This document shows positions 35,580 through 43,969 of a stretch of 64,000 nt of DNA, piece after piece. Numbering within the stretch: the stretch's first letter is position 1; the number at the start of each line of letters is the position of its first letter. The stretch comes from Nitrosospira sp. Nsp11 (lineage in GTDB: Bacteria > Pseudomonadota > Gammaproteobacteria > Burkholderiales > Nitrosomonadaceae): NCBI RefSeq assembly GCF_900142705.1, contig NZ_FRBV01000001.1:248001-312000 (forward strand). The letters run 5' to 3'. The notes beneath the pieces are model-generated. The model was not told the origin of the DNA, did no database searches, and saw nothing but the letters and a program-made list of their open reading frames with translations. Made by a program: the position numbers and the translations under genes.

Positions 35580-36028
35580 AATCAGGAGTAATGGAGTTTG
35601 GGAGATCGAAAGTAGACGTGTGTTACATCTCGAGTGTTCATTATCGTCCCCTTAATTTACCGGTTATTCATGATTCCCATTTGTGCAACATAGGCTTCCA
35701 GGCCCAGGCCATGCAATAGGCCAAGTGGACTATTCGAATGGGGAGCGCGAAGAATAGCCGCCTATCCATGCAGGGCGTCGGACGCGAGAGTAAAAACTCG
35801 TGGCCAGGCATGAAGCATAGGCGGCATTTCACGAAGTGTAAGTAGGACCGATAACCGATACGCAGCCATCCGTAAGAAATTTAAGCTGCTTCCATGGATA
35901 AGTACCCGTGTTTACCGCTGAGTCCATGCTTGACTTTTCCTACTCAGCTTAATAAACGAGGTTTGAGCGAGCACTGTTGATCAAGTGGTGATATTATTTG
36001 ATCGACCTCGATTAATAATGCCTCCCAA
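35580..36028. other. Intergenic control region
   Basis: This 449-bp divergent gap lies between the lipoprotein gene and the XRE gene. A 9-bp inverted repeat, GCCGCCTAT (about 35757) and ATAGGCGGC (about 35817), is the only structure I see. It presumably carries the promoter and perhaps the operator of the XRE operon. Confidence 0.4.
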
Positions 36029-36298
36029 ATGATTAGCTGCCGACTATCCGCCATTCTTGGAGCCAAGCGACTCAAAGTCGCCGATGTTTGCCGCGCAACG
36101 GGTATTGCCCGAGCCACGCTGGACAGGTACTACTATGACCGCGTAAACAGCTTTGATCGCGTGGTGTTGGAAAAGCTTTGCAGATTTTTACAAGTGAAAC
36201 CAGGGGATTTGCTCATGATGACCGAGCAGAAAGACTTGTTTGAGACTTGGGTCGCACATGCCCCTGCTGCTGCGTTATCGACAGGAGATAAAGCATGA
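36029..36298 (+). CDS. XRE-family (Cro/CI-like) transcriptional regulator
   Basis: This 89-aa HTH_26-type repressor has its DNA-binding fold at residues 2-65. LKVADVCRATGIARATLDRYY covers the helix-turn-helix, then DRVVLEKLCRFLQVKPGDLL. A short C-terminal tail follows. No classical ribosome site precedes ATG 36029. It overlaps the next gene by ATGA, so the two are coupled. It is probably an autoregulator of the three-gene operon. Confidence 0.8.
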   Translation: MISCRLSAILGAKRLKVADVCRATGIARATLDRYYYDRVNSFDRVVLEKLCRFLQVKPGDLLMMTEQKDLFETWVAHAPAAALSTGDKA

Positions 36299-36516
36299 TG
36301 GAGCGTGAAGTAAAACTTCTGCTTGACGCTAACGCGGTAAAACAGGTGCAGGTACATTACGCCATCATGTCCGATGGTTATATGGTTGTGATTGATGGCA
36401 AACCCCTGGAAACAGGAAAGCGTGAAACCCGCGAATTCAGGACACTTGATTCAGCGGCTAAATTGCTCTTCAAGATTGGAATTGCGAATTTTTCGGTTAA
36501 GCTCAAGACGAGCTGA
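36295..36516 (+). CDS. Unknown 73-aa protein coupled to XRE gene
   Basis: This 73-aa protein of alternating beta-like segments (VQVHYAIMSDGYMVVIDGKP, REFRTLDSAAKLLFKIGIAN) ends in a helix-strand unit. It has no signal peptide or membrane helix. It overlaps the XRE gene by 4 bp and is followed 6 bp later by the SLOG gene. I do not recognise the family. The context suggests a partner of the regulator or of the SLOG protein. Confidence 0.6.
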   Translation: MMEREVKLLLDANAVKQVQVHYAIMSDGYMVVIDGKPLETGKRETREFRTLDSAAKLLFKIGIANFSVKLKTS

Positions 36517-36522
36517 AGTGCA

Positions 36523-36996
36523 TTGATTCAGAGAATCATATCCGGCGGGCAGACGGGCGCCGACCGCGCCGCGCTGGATTGGGCTATAGCGAACAATATC
36601 CAACAGGGCGGCTGGTGCCCGGCTGGGCGGCGCGCAGAAGACGGGGTGATCCCCAATTTGTATTGCCTGCACGAAACGCCGCAGCGCGACTACCGGCAGC
36701 GTACAAAATGGAACGTGCGCGACAGCGATGCCACGCTGATCATCACGCCAGCGGCGGAACTCACTGGCGGATCACGGTTTACACAGGAATGGGCTCAGAA
36801 AATCAGTCGGCCTTGCTTGCATGTTTTTCGCTGCAATGAGTGGCCTGAATGGATCAGGATTTTCTTCGAAACAAACTCGATTGCAATACTGAATGTGGCA
36901 GGACCGCGTAGTTCAGGTGCAGCAGGAATTGAATATTTTGTTCATGAAGTGCTGGATGAAATGTTAGCCAAATCATCTAAAAAAACGTTCTTATGA
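36523..36996 (+). CDS. SLOG-superfamily protein (cpYpsA / putative molybdenum carrier type)
   Basis: This 157-aa Rossmannoid protein starts at TTG 36523. IISGGQTGADRAALDWAI is the nucleotide-binding loop of the SLOG/YpsA family. The middle has GGWCPAGRRAEDG, RTKWNVRDSDATLII and GGSRFTQEWAQ, as in the 'putative molybdenum carrier' family. SLOG proteins are predicted nucleotide-derivative sensors or enzymes, often in conflict systems. It is the last gene of a compact operon with an XRE regulator and a 73-aa unknown. Confidence 0.8.
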   Translation: MIQRIISGGQTGADRAALDWAIANNIQQGGWCPAGRRAEDGVIPNLYCLHETPQRDYRQRTKWNVRDSDATLIITPAAELTGGSRFTQEWAQKISRPCLHVFRCNEWPEWIRIFFETNSIAILNVAGPRSSGAAGIEYFVHEVLDEMLAKSSKKTFL

Positions 36997-37182
36997 CATC
37001 GCACCAAAGATGACCATCAAATAATTGGGGTTTTTTATTTCGCATTTGGGATAATAAGGAAATAAGCCGCGGTTTCACTCGTGCCGGCATGAGACGTGGA
37101 AGAAATGCGGCCTGTTTCTTGTTATAACCTTCGACCCTCGACGCGTACGGTATTACCTTTCTCCAACCGAGCCAGCAGACCT

Positions 37183-38040
37183 ATGAAGACCCCGAACAGA
37201 ATCAAGCCACTCGTTGAAGAGGGGCTGGTGGACATGGTAGTCCGCCAGCTCATGAGCGGCAAAGAGGCCATCATCTACGTGGTCAAGTGCGGTGGCGATA
37301 CTCGCTGTGCGAAGGTATATAAGGAAGCGCATCAACGCAGCTTTCGACAAGCCGCTTCCTACAAGGAAGGCCGTAAGGTAAAAAATAGCCGGCAGGCGCG
37401 CGCCATGGAGAAAGGTTCGCGGTACGGGCGTAAGATGCAGGAAGAAGTGTGGCAAAACGCCGAGGTCGATGCGCTATATCGTCTTGGCGCCGCCGGGGTG
37501 CGGGTGCCGCAACCTTATGGCTGTTTCGAAGGCGTGCTGCTAATGGAACTGGTGATGGATGCGGAGGGCAATGCAGCACCCCGGCTCCACGATGTGGAGC
37601 TCAATGAAGAGCTGGCGCTGGACTATTATGCAAAACTGCTTCACCAGGTTGTCCTCATGCTGTGCGCGGGAGTCATTCATGGTGACCTGTCTGAATATAA
37701 TATCCTGGTCGACAGCGGCGGGCTCGTCATTATCGATTTGCCTCAGGCTGTCGACGCGGCAGGTAACAATAACGCCAGCGCGATGCTCGAGCGTGACGTC
37801 GCCAACCTGACGACATTTTTTAGCACCTTTGCGCCCCAGCTTGCCACTACCCAGTACGGCAAGGAAATCTGGGCCCTGTATCAGTCCGGGTTGCTTCGCC
37901 CTGATACGCCCCTCACTGGCCGTATAGAGGTTGATAACCGGCAGGCAGACGTTCGCGATGTCTTGCGAGAGATCGAGCAGGTAAAAAAAGAAGAGGAGAC
38001 GCGGCTTCGGTTTCTGCAAGAGAGGGCAATGTCGAAATAG
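37183..38040 (+). CDS. RIO-family serine/threonine kinase
   Basis: This 285-aa bacterial RIO kinase has an ATP loop GKEAIIYVVKCGGDT, the invariant Lys in CAKVYKEA, catalytic loop HGDLSEYNIL and metal-binding Asp in VIIDLPQAVD. The bacterial group's KNSRQARAMEKGSRYGRKMQ insert follows the Lys region. I prefer ATG 37183 (MKTPNRIKPLVEEG), where family homology begins, over an in-frame ATG 29 codons upstream. Substrates of bacterial RIO kinases are unknown. Confidence 0.88.
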   Translation: MKTPNRIKPLVEEGLVDMVVRQLMSGKEAIIYVVKCGGDTRCAKVYKEAHQRSFRQAASYKEGRKVKNSRQARAMEKGSRYGRKMQEEVWQNAEVDALYRLGAAGVRVPQPYGCFEGVLLMELVMDAEGNAAPRLHDVELNEELALDYYAKLLHQVVLMLCAGVIHGDLSEYNILVDSGGLVIIDLPQAVDAAGNNNASAMLERDVANLTTFFSTFAPQLATTQYGKEIWALYQSGLLRPDTPLTGRIEVDNRQADVRDVLREIEQVKKEEETRLRFLQERAMSK

Positions 38041-38237
38041 TGACGACCTTCCCTTGGTTTTTTTCCAAGGGTTGTGGCGCATGCGACCAAGCTGGTCAGC
38101 AGGGAACCGCATCGGGAATGTGAGCCGAATGTCGAGACTGGACTCACCCGCTCCCGCCTGATGGGTTACGCTCGCCCCCCGAAGGTTCCCTTGACGATTC
38201 CCGATCTTAAAAACTCATCAAGAAACCGTAGACACTA

Positions 38238-38552
38238 TTATTTCTTATATGGCTTCTTGTCCATTACTTCCTGATCCCTGTATTCGTATTTCTCTCCCGG
38301 CGATAAATCCTTGGGAAACTGTTCTTTCATGACCTCAGAGGTTGAGCTTGGCTGCTTCCCATACTTGTCTCCATCCTTCTTATCTTGAGAAGATTTTGTA
38401 TCTTGAGAAGATTTTGTATCTTGAGAAGATTTTGTATCTTGATAAGATTTTGTGTCCTTGTTCTTGTCTGATCCATCCGATCCAGCGACTGCGCTGAAGC
38501 TGCAAACAGCCGTGAAGGCGGTGAGAATAACGGTTGATATAAGTTTTTTCAT
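38238..38552 (-). CDS. Secreted protein with DTKSSQ tandem repeats
   Basis: This 104-aa protein has a signal peptide (KKLISTVILTAFTAVCSFSAVAG) and a highly charged mature part. Four tandem hexapeptides of the DTKSSQ type match four 18-bp DNA repeats (38381-38452). The C-terminal half has FPKDLSPGEKYEYRDQEV. The start at ATG 38552 follows a GGGAG site; upstream codons do not look signal-like. It resembles the small charged secreted proteins at 34.5-35.2 kb. Function unknown. Confidence 0.65.
   Translation of the reverse strand: MKKLISTVILTAFTAVCSFSAVAGSDGSDKNKDTKSYQDTKSSQDTKSSQDTKSSQDKKDGDKYGKQPSSTSEVMKEQFPKDLSPGEKYEYRDQEVMDKKPYKK
38381..38452. repeat. Four 18-bp tandem repeats in a secreted-protein gene
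   Basis: The unit TATCTTGAGAAGATTTTG occurs three times exactly (38381-38434), then once with one change (38435-38452). As it is a multiple of 3, copy-number change lengthens or shortens the hexapeptide run without a frameshift. Confidence 0.9.
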
Positions 38553-38768
38553 TTCAATCTCCCAAGAGGTAGTTGTGGTGGTCGATAAAAGTATGAGCTT
38601 CAACATGCTTCTGTAGAAACGATACACACACCCCTCGGTGTTATCGGTACGCTACCGCACGATAGAGGATTGTGGCGGCACAATTGCCAAGAGCAATTGA
38701 AAACTCTTGACGAACTTGACGAACTTGATCAGCGGTGTAAACTTGTACTTCGTCAGGAGGAAATCAAC

Positions 38769-39422
38769 ATGCCAACCAAAACCATGCAACAAGGACAGGA
38801 AAGTCTCGATGAGATAGTGAATGATTTGTTTCCGAAAGAAGCGACCAAATTCTCGCGCGCGTTGAATGATCACATGGTTAACCTGGTCAATGAAATAGTT
38901 CAGGAGGTCGTGGCTGACACGCTTCAACGTACAGGAGCCGCCGCCACCGAAAAGTTTTCGTTACCCAGTCGTCAGACACATACGTCGGAGTCCGGCGCCC
39001 CGATTGACTGGACAACACTCCGGCCCGTAGGTGGAGGTGTTGCTACTGCCGAAAGGGAAGGCAGTCGTTTCAAGCAGGAAACCTGGTCCAGCGATGAAAT
39101 GCTGACGTCTGATGAAGCAGCGAGCCGGATGAGCATGAGCCGTGAAGCCCTTAACAACCGTCGGAAATCAGGGCGGGCTTTAGCGCTTGAGGCAGGGAAG
39201 CGCGGCTATCGGTATCCTTCGTGGCAGTTTGAAGATGCGCTTATCCCTGCCATGCCCTATGTCTTGAAAGCACTGTCCTCTTTTGATCCCTGGGCGCAAT
39301 ATCTGTTTTTCAAGCAACCGGAGCCTTTACTGAAAGGTGAAGCACCGTTGAATTTGCTTCGCGAAGGCAAGCTGGACGAGGTGACGCGAGTGGCTCGCCT
39401 TTTGGCGGCGGAAGCGGATTGA
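38769..39422 (+). CDS. Antitoxin-like partner of RES toxin (HTH)
   Basis: This 217-aa protein starts at ATG 38769 with AGGAGG upstream. A helical N-terminal half is followed by a helix-turn-helix-like segment (LTSDEAASRMSMSREALNNR). A C-terminal half contains the LLREGKLDEVTRVARLLAAE helix that resembles the toxin-binding end of Xre/MbcA/ParS antitoxins. Its stop overlaps the RES start. Pairing and order match the Xre-RES type II toxin-antitoxin systems. The N-terminal half is longer than usual. Confidence 0.78.
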   Translation: MPTKTMQQGQESLDEIVNDLFPKEATKFSRALNDHMVNLVNEIVQEVVADTLQRTGAAATEKFSLPSRQTHTSESGAPIDWTTLRPVGGGVATAEREGSRFKQETWSSDEMLTSDEAASRMSMSREALNNRRKSGRALALEAGKRGYRYPSWQFEDALIPAMPYVLKALSSFDPWAQYLFFKQPEPLLKGEAPLNLLREGKLDEVTRVARLLAAEAD

Positions 39423-40012
39423 TGAAGGGCCTGCCAGCTTCTTTTCCTGCCACATTGCCGCTACACACTTTTACAGAGGCGGTTTTTTTTCGGATCTGTA
39501 AAACCTTGTATTCGAGCAGCGAACCTGGTTTTCGTGCGGCAGGTACTTATCGTTTTGATTCGCCGGATCAAAGCTTCGGCACCCTTTACTGTGCCCGCAA
39601 CTTTAAAACCTGTTTTTTTGAGACGATTATTCGCGACCGTCCCGATCTAAAGATCCCCTCCGCTGACTACAACAACCGATCGGCGGTACAGTTGCTACTG
39701 GACACCCTCAAGTTAAGGCTCGTTGCCATTCATGGTGACGGGGCTCAAACACTTCGGCTTAACCTGGCAGAGCTTGCGGGCGGCGATTACACCTACCCGC
39801 AGGCGTTAGCGAAAGCAATCCATGACCACGCGAGTGAGCCGCATGGAATGGTATACCGTTCGCGTTTCGATGATGATGCTTTGGCGATGGTATTATTTGA
39901 GCGCGCCAAACCGCATGTCCGGATATTCCCAAGCAGTACGCCGGTTGCATTATTAAATGCGAAGGAACTTGGTGATGCAATTCGCAACACCGTTCCTTTC
40001 ATTCTTATCTGA
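39422..40012 (+). CDS. RES-domain toxin
   Basis: This 196-aa toxin of the RES family degrades or modifies NAD in characterised members. The signature residues are in place: Arg in FFRICKT, Glu in CFFETIIRD and Ser in YRSRFDDDA. It starts at ATG 39422, inside the antitoxin stop codon (TGATG), so translation is coupled. The toxin appears complete, so the module may be active. Confidence 0.85.
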   Translation: MKGLPASFPATLPLHTFTEAVFFRICKTLYSSSEPGFRAAGTYRFDSPDQSFGTLYCARNFKTCFFETIIRDRPDLKIPSADYNNRSAVQLLLDTLKLRLVAIHGDGAQTLRLNLAELAGGDYTYPQALAKAIHDHASEPHGMVYRSRFDDDALAMVLFERAKPHVRIFPSSTPVALLNAKELGDAIRNTVPFILI

Positions 40013-40081
40013 CCTATTCTTGCGTCAGCCAACCAGTCACTTGAAAAAAAATGGCGATAGATCCCACTCTCTGCAGCATTG

Positions 40082-41536
40082 TTAAAGAGTAGGCGGCATC
40101 ATGCCGCGATGAAATATCCAGGCAACGCCATAAGCAATCGGCGCAATGATCCCGAACAAGGCAATTGCATAAAGGAGTGCCAGTTTGCCCATTCCCCTGA
40201 GTTTGCTGAAATCGGTTATGACACCAATGCTGAGGAAAGTCAGCATGAACATCATGGTACGCATGGACCCTTCCACCGGGGTCGCAGCTTCATGCAAAGT
40301 TTTGGCAATTTCCGGCCCGCTGGAAGCAATGGCGATATATGAAAACCACACCAGAAGGTAGCCCAATACGAATTTAGGAAATCGGTGCCAGATTTCCATG
40401 AGTCCGATTTTGGATTGCCCAGGTTGACGCTCCACCTTGTATACCCATACAAGCGCCAATACAAAAGCCCAAACGCCAATAAACATATCGATCCAGATTT
40501 TAGTGGTCAGCGAAGCCATTAAAATCCAGCCTTCCTTCCATCTCACACCCAGATTAGCCTCGGCGTTTGCCCGCATTAATTCATCGAGCATCGCTCCGGC
40601 GGCTGCATCCGCGCCGTCAGTTTTGACCGTCAACCCCAGAGCAGAACCATTAACGATCGGCTGGTTCGGGGCTATTGCGGTATAAAAACCGGGCAGTATG
40701 ATGAGCTCGAACATGGCGAAGATTACCACCAGTATCGAGACGACGACTGGAATGACCGGGCGGGCGCGAATGGCACCGGCGGTGGCAATGGCGGCCGATA
40801 CGCCGCAAATGGAAATACCGGAAGCGAGCACAGCCGAAGCATCGCGTGATAGACGGAACACCCTGCGGCCGAGAGCATACACAATGGGCCAGAACAACAT
40901 ATATGCAACAAAGGTTGCGGCAACACCGGTCATGACCAGTTCGGTAATGAAACCGGCCGCCTCGATGGACATGACACCAATTTTTATACCCAGGAACACG
41001 ATTGCTGTTTTGATAAACCATTCAGGTTTCGCTGCTTCGCTGAGAAACCCGGCAGTGCCCTTGAAAAAATTTCCGATAATCAGCCCAATCAAGAGGGCCA
41101 GCAGGTAAGAGAATCCACCTCCAAGCGACAATCCCCAGGATAAGCCAAATTTGGCGAACTCATTAACAGACACCTTGAAATGTGCTTCCTGTCCAATGAT
41201 CCATATTATCCAGGTCATTACAAAAAGCACGGTCCATCCCGCCAGGAACCGTTTTAGATCGAATTTCATCGCCCATGCCGCCACACAAGTCAGCGTGGTA
41301 AATACCAGATAGGTTACCAGCCATGAAAGTGTCGGATGCCAGCCCAGCTTGCCGCTGGGTTTCAATACACCCTCAAGAGAAAATTCTCCCCATACCCAGG
41401 TGTTGGGTTTCGCCATCCAGCCGGTTAGATCCAATCCCCAGAGCGAACTGACGCTTGCGAGGAACATGGTGAGCCCCAGCCAGACCGCCCACCAGTCTTC
41501 TGTTCTCGCCATGCCGGAATACCACTTTCTGTTCAT
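40082..41536 (-). CDS. YeiH-family putative sulfate exporter
   Basis: This 484-aa protein has about eleven membrane helices and the Cons_hypoth698/UPF0324 signatures. These include IKTAIVFLGIKIGVMSIEAAG, ASGISICGVSAAIATAGAI, and a terminal MLTFLSIGVITDFSKLRGMG. The N-terminus is longer than YeiH itself, as in the large form found in other proteobacteria. Sulfate export is predicted, not shown. It is the last gene of a leftward group with two small genes at 41558 and 41841. Confidence 0.82.
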   Translation of the reverse strand: MNRKWYSGMARTEDWWAVWLGLTMFLASVSSLWGLDLTGWMAKPNTWVWGEFSLEGVLKPSGKLGWHPTLSWLVTYLVFTTLTCVAAWAMKFDLKRFLAGWTVLFVMTWIIWIIGQEAHFKVSVNEFAKFGLSWGLSLGGGFSYLLALLIGLIIGNFFKGTAGFLSEAAKPEWFIKTAIVFLGIKIGVMSIEAAGFITELVMTGVAATFVAYMLFWPIVYALGRRVFRLSRDASAVLASGISICGVSAAIATAGAIRARPVIPVVVSILVVIFAMFELIILPGFYTAIAPNQPIVNGSALGLTVKTDGADAAAGAMLDELMRANAEANLGVRWKEGWILMASLTTKIWIDMFIGVWAFVLALVWVYKVERQPGQSKIGLMEIWHRFPKFVLGYLLVWFSYIAIASSGPEIAKTLHEAATPVEGSMRTMMFMLTFLSIGVITDFSKLRGMGKLALLYAIALFGIIAPIAYGVAWIFHRGMMPPTL

Positions 41537-41557
41537 TTCACTTATTTCCTGCTCCGA

Positions 41558-41836
41558 TTATTGCGCTGCCGATATCGGTGATTTCAAATCCAACCGGATG
41601 TAGCGGTTGAAGTAATGAGAGGCGTACTGCCGTATCCAGGTCGGGATACAGTTATAGTCAAACACCATGAATACGGTAACGTGACTATTCTCGGGGAATA
41701 ATTGCCTATCCAGCAGACATCTGGTCAGTTCCTGGTCCAGTTCGAGCAAAGTCTCTCCAAAGGCTTCGAAACTTTGATGGTATGCGATCCAGTTGATGCC
41801 ATCATGCACCAACCGGACCTCCAGATCGGCTTTCAT
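41558..41836 (-). CDS. Small conserved-looking cytosolic protein
   Basis: This 92-aa protein (MKADLEVRLVHDGINWIAY, then ETLLELDQELTRCLL) has a beta-helix-beta look and aromatic-rich end (YASHYFNRYIRLDL). No signal or membrane helix. It lies 21 bp upstream of the YeiH-like gene and 4 bp downstream of the 67-aa gene, suggesting one transcript. I do not recognise it with confidence; it could be a regulatory partner of the transporter. Confidence 0.6.
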   Translation of the reverse strand: MKADLEVRLVHDGINWIAYHQSFEAFGETLLELDQELTRCLLDRQLFPENSHVTVFMVFDYNCIPTWIRQYASHYFNRYIRLDLKSPISAAQ

Positions 41837-41840
41837 CCGT

Positions 41841-42044
41841 TTATGCGGGAAGCAGGAACATGTCTACCAAAATACCCAGGATTACAAGTCCCGCGATACC
41901 GATGCCTATGCTCCACAAGCACAGCTGGGTTTCCCACTTTTCCCAGGGTTCAGGTTCGCCCAGAACAGATTGATTGGATAATAAGTTGCCGACATTTTCA
42001 AATAAATGATCGGCCATCTCATTCTTTTTATCATTTTTTGTCAT
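41841..42044 (-). CDS. Small single-span membrane protein
   Basis: This 67-aa protein has a charged N-terminal half and one C-terminal membrane helix (LCLWSIGIGIAGLVILGILV). It opens the leftward three-gene group that ends with the YeiH-like exporter. It is probably an accessory membrane peptide. An AAAGAAACACC segment precedes the start, giving a weak ribosome site. Confidence 0.55.
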   Translation of the reverse strand: MTKNDKKNEMADHLFENVGNLLSNQSVLGEPEPWEKWETQLCLWSIGIGIAGLVILGILVDMFLLPA

Positions 42045-42528
42045 GGTGTTTCTTTCTCTATAAGGTCCTTTTTATTTTAACGCAGGTCAGGAAAAATGCC
42101 GATAGGGTCAGCATCGAGCTATCTTCAGTTTCGCCCGAGCAGCAGGCGAAACTGAAGCTTGTATGAGGTGGATGCGGACAAGCACGATTAGCAGGCGGCA
42201 TAAAAATGGCGGATAAGTCCGTTATCTATAATGAGTGGGAGTCTTACCCCATAGCTCCAGGATCGGGAAGCACTTCAGCTAACTCTTCCATTCATTATAA
42301 ATATGGAAAAAACGAAAATATCTCCTATATTTCATAGATGACAGATCTCGGAAGGCTTTAAATTTCTTTCTTCGGTTCAGTCTATCCTGAAGATAGGCCA
42401 AGTCCCGGCAACCGCATGGAGAAGTTGCACGAGGTCAGCGCGGTAAAAATGAAGAATCAGCAATCCAAATTCATGGATGCTCGTCAGCCATTAAGACCAA
42501 AAGGATCATGAGCAAGAAGGATTACGAA
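42045..42528. other. Intergenic with hairpin
   Basis: This divergent gap of about 480 bp lies between the YeiH group and the frameshifted lipoprotein gene. A 13-bp perfect inverted repeat is found at 42123-42157. No gene is evident. Confidence 0.45.
42123..42157. repeat. 13-bp perfect inverted repeat
   Basis: CTTCAGTTTCGCC (42123-42135) pairs with GGCGAAACTGAAG (42145-42157) across a 9-nt loop. It lies upstream of both divergent genes and could be an operator or a transcript hairpin. Confidence 0.55.
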
Positions 42529-43571
42529 ATGAAGAAACTTGCGCTGGTAACAGTTCTATTATTGAGTACTACTGGCTGTATTGGAAACCTTAGTAGTGTT
42601 CATCGCGTGCTTGAGGTTTCGAATGGAGAGGGAGCGTTGATTGATATAAAGCAACGCGCCATTATGTCGTCGGTCGTACCTATCTATGATGAGCATGGAA
42701 GAAAGATCAGGACTGAAACAAGAGTTTGCGCAGAAGCGAGTCCGGATGCCCTTTCGGCATATGCAGCGGAATTGGCAGCAAAAGCGGATTCCGGAAAAAT
42801 TGGTGCGGAACTGGCTGCCGCATTTCAGGAGGGATCGTCCTACGTTGGAATGAGAACGCCGACCATTCAATCACTTCGCGATGCATCTTATCGATTGTGT
42901 GAAAGCTATCTCAACAATGCTATCAGCGGGGCAGAATACGGCTGGCAGCTCCGCCGCTTCCAGCGCAACATGGTCGTATTGGCTGCCTGGAGCAACTGAC
43001 AGGTACGATACGTGCGCCGTCTGTCACCATTAAAATGCGAGGTCAAGCAGAGGCGGCAAAATCACTATCCGAAATTACTGCCGAAAAGCAAAAGATAGAT
43101 TCAAAAATCGCTGAACTGGAAAACGGAACGGTAGAGGAAAAAGAGAAAAATAAAGACACGCTGGCAGCAATGAAAAAAAATAGCCAAATCATGAATGACG
43201 CAATCCTAAACGCCACGGGCCTGATTGCCGGGGGGGCGGCGACTACTTCAGTCGAAAGTCTCAATGTTCCACAAGCTACGCCTCAATACATCGCTTCGGT
43301 ATCAAAAGACATCCTGGAAATGGTTTCAAAAATTATTGAACAGGACGATAGAGGGCAGTTATGTTTCATTTATCTTAGCTCGCTTCTTAAAGAAGCATTG
43401 GCGAAACCCGTAAACAAAGATCTTGAAGATATCTGCGTAGCTTTTCTGTCTGATCAAACTGCTGGAGTGAAACGCCACTCCGCAGAGTCCGCTTCTGATA
43501 CGCTCACCTCGGCGCAAATTCCAGATACTACAAAAAAACGCCAAATCAATAAAGCGAAGGAGACAAAATGA
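42529..43571 (+). pseudogene. Lipoprotein gene with a frameshift
   Basis: The first frame (42529-42999) starts MKKLALVTVLLLSTTGCIG, a signal peptide with lipobox, and runs 156 residues to MVVLAAWSN-stop. The second frame (43035-43571) continues as a 178-residue charged helical protein. One frame over, the DNA just before the first stop reads LEQLTGTIRAPSVTI straight into that second frame. Adding one C in GCTGCCTGG (about 42980) would fuse them into a single ~347-aa lipoprotein. This is a frameshift mutation, a sequencing error, or less likely two genes. Confidence 0.65.
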
Positions 43572-43891
43572 AAATATATATCATTTTTATCGCTCTTCTT
43601 CTCGCCGCTACAAGTGTCATGGCTCAGGATATCAACGACGCTGTAATAGCACAATATCGGGATAAATCAAAGAATGCCTGGGATAAGGCGCAGAAAACGC
43701 AAACCCGGGAAAATTGGCTGGAAGCCGTGAAATATGCTTTCGTTTATAGAGAACTTAGTGCAATCAATAAGGCCGATGAAGCCGATTTAAATGAATTGGA
43801 TAAATTCGTTAAAAAGGCCCAAGATAAAGTTCTGGACGAAAAAAAATGGGAACCTGTCGAAATAATAAAGAAAAGAATAGAGGACCAGTGA
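43568..43891 (+). CDS. Small secreted protein downstream of the frameshifted lipoprotein
   Basis: This 107-aa protein has a signal peptide (MKIYIIFIALLLAATSVMAQ, cleavage after MAQ or VMA). A single helical, Lys/Glu-rich domain follows (DKSKNAWDKAQKTQTRENWL, YRELSAINKADEADLNEL). It overlaps the preceding frame by 4 bp with AAGGAG upstream. No family recognised. It is probably part of one envelope-associated operon with the lipoprotein. Confidence 0.65.
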   Translation: MKIYIIFIALLLAATSVMAQDINDAVIAQYRDKSKNAWDKAQKTQTRENWLEAVKYAFVYRELSAINKADEADLNELDKFVKKAQDKVLDEKKWEPVEIIKKRIEDQ

Positions 43892-43969
43892 AGAACTGGT
43901 GAGCACGCCCATGCTGCCCGCTGTATGCAGACCGGATGAGCTTTATCCAAAATAATAGGGAATGCGGAA

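Noticed and set aside
38051-38071. CCCTTGG/CCAAGGG hairpin after the RIO kinase gene as terminator
   Set aside because: The T-run is in the loop rather than after the stem, so a standard intrinsic terminator is doubtful.
38381-38452. CRISPR-like direct repeats
   Set aside because: Head-to-tail 18-bp units without spacers, inside a coding frame.
42980-43035. Programmed ribosomal frameshift in the split lipoprotein gene
   Set aside because: No slippery heptamer or clear downstream structure; mutation or sequencing error is simpler.
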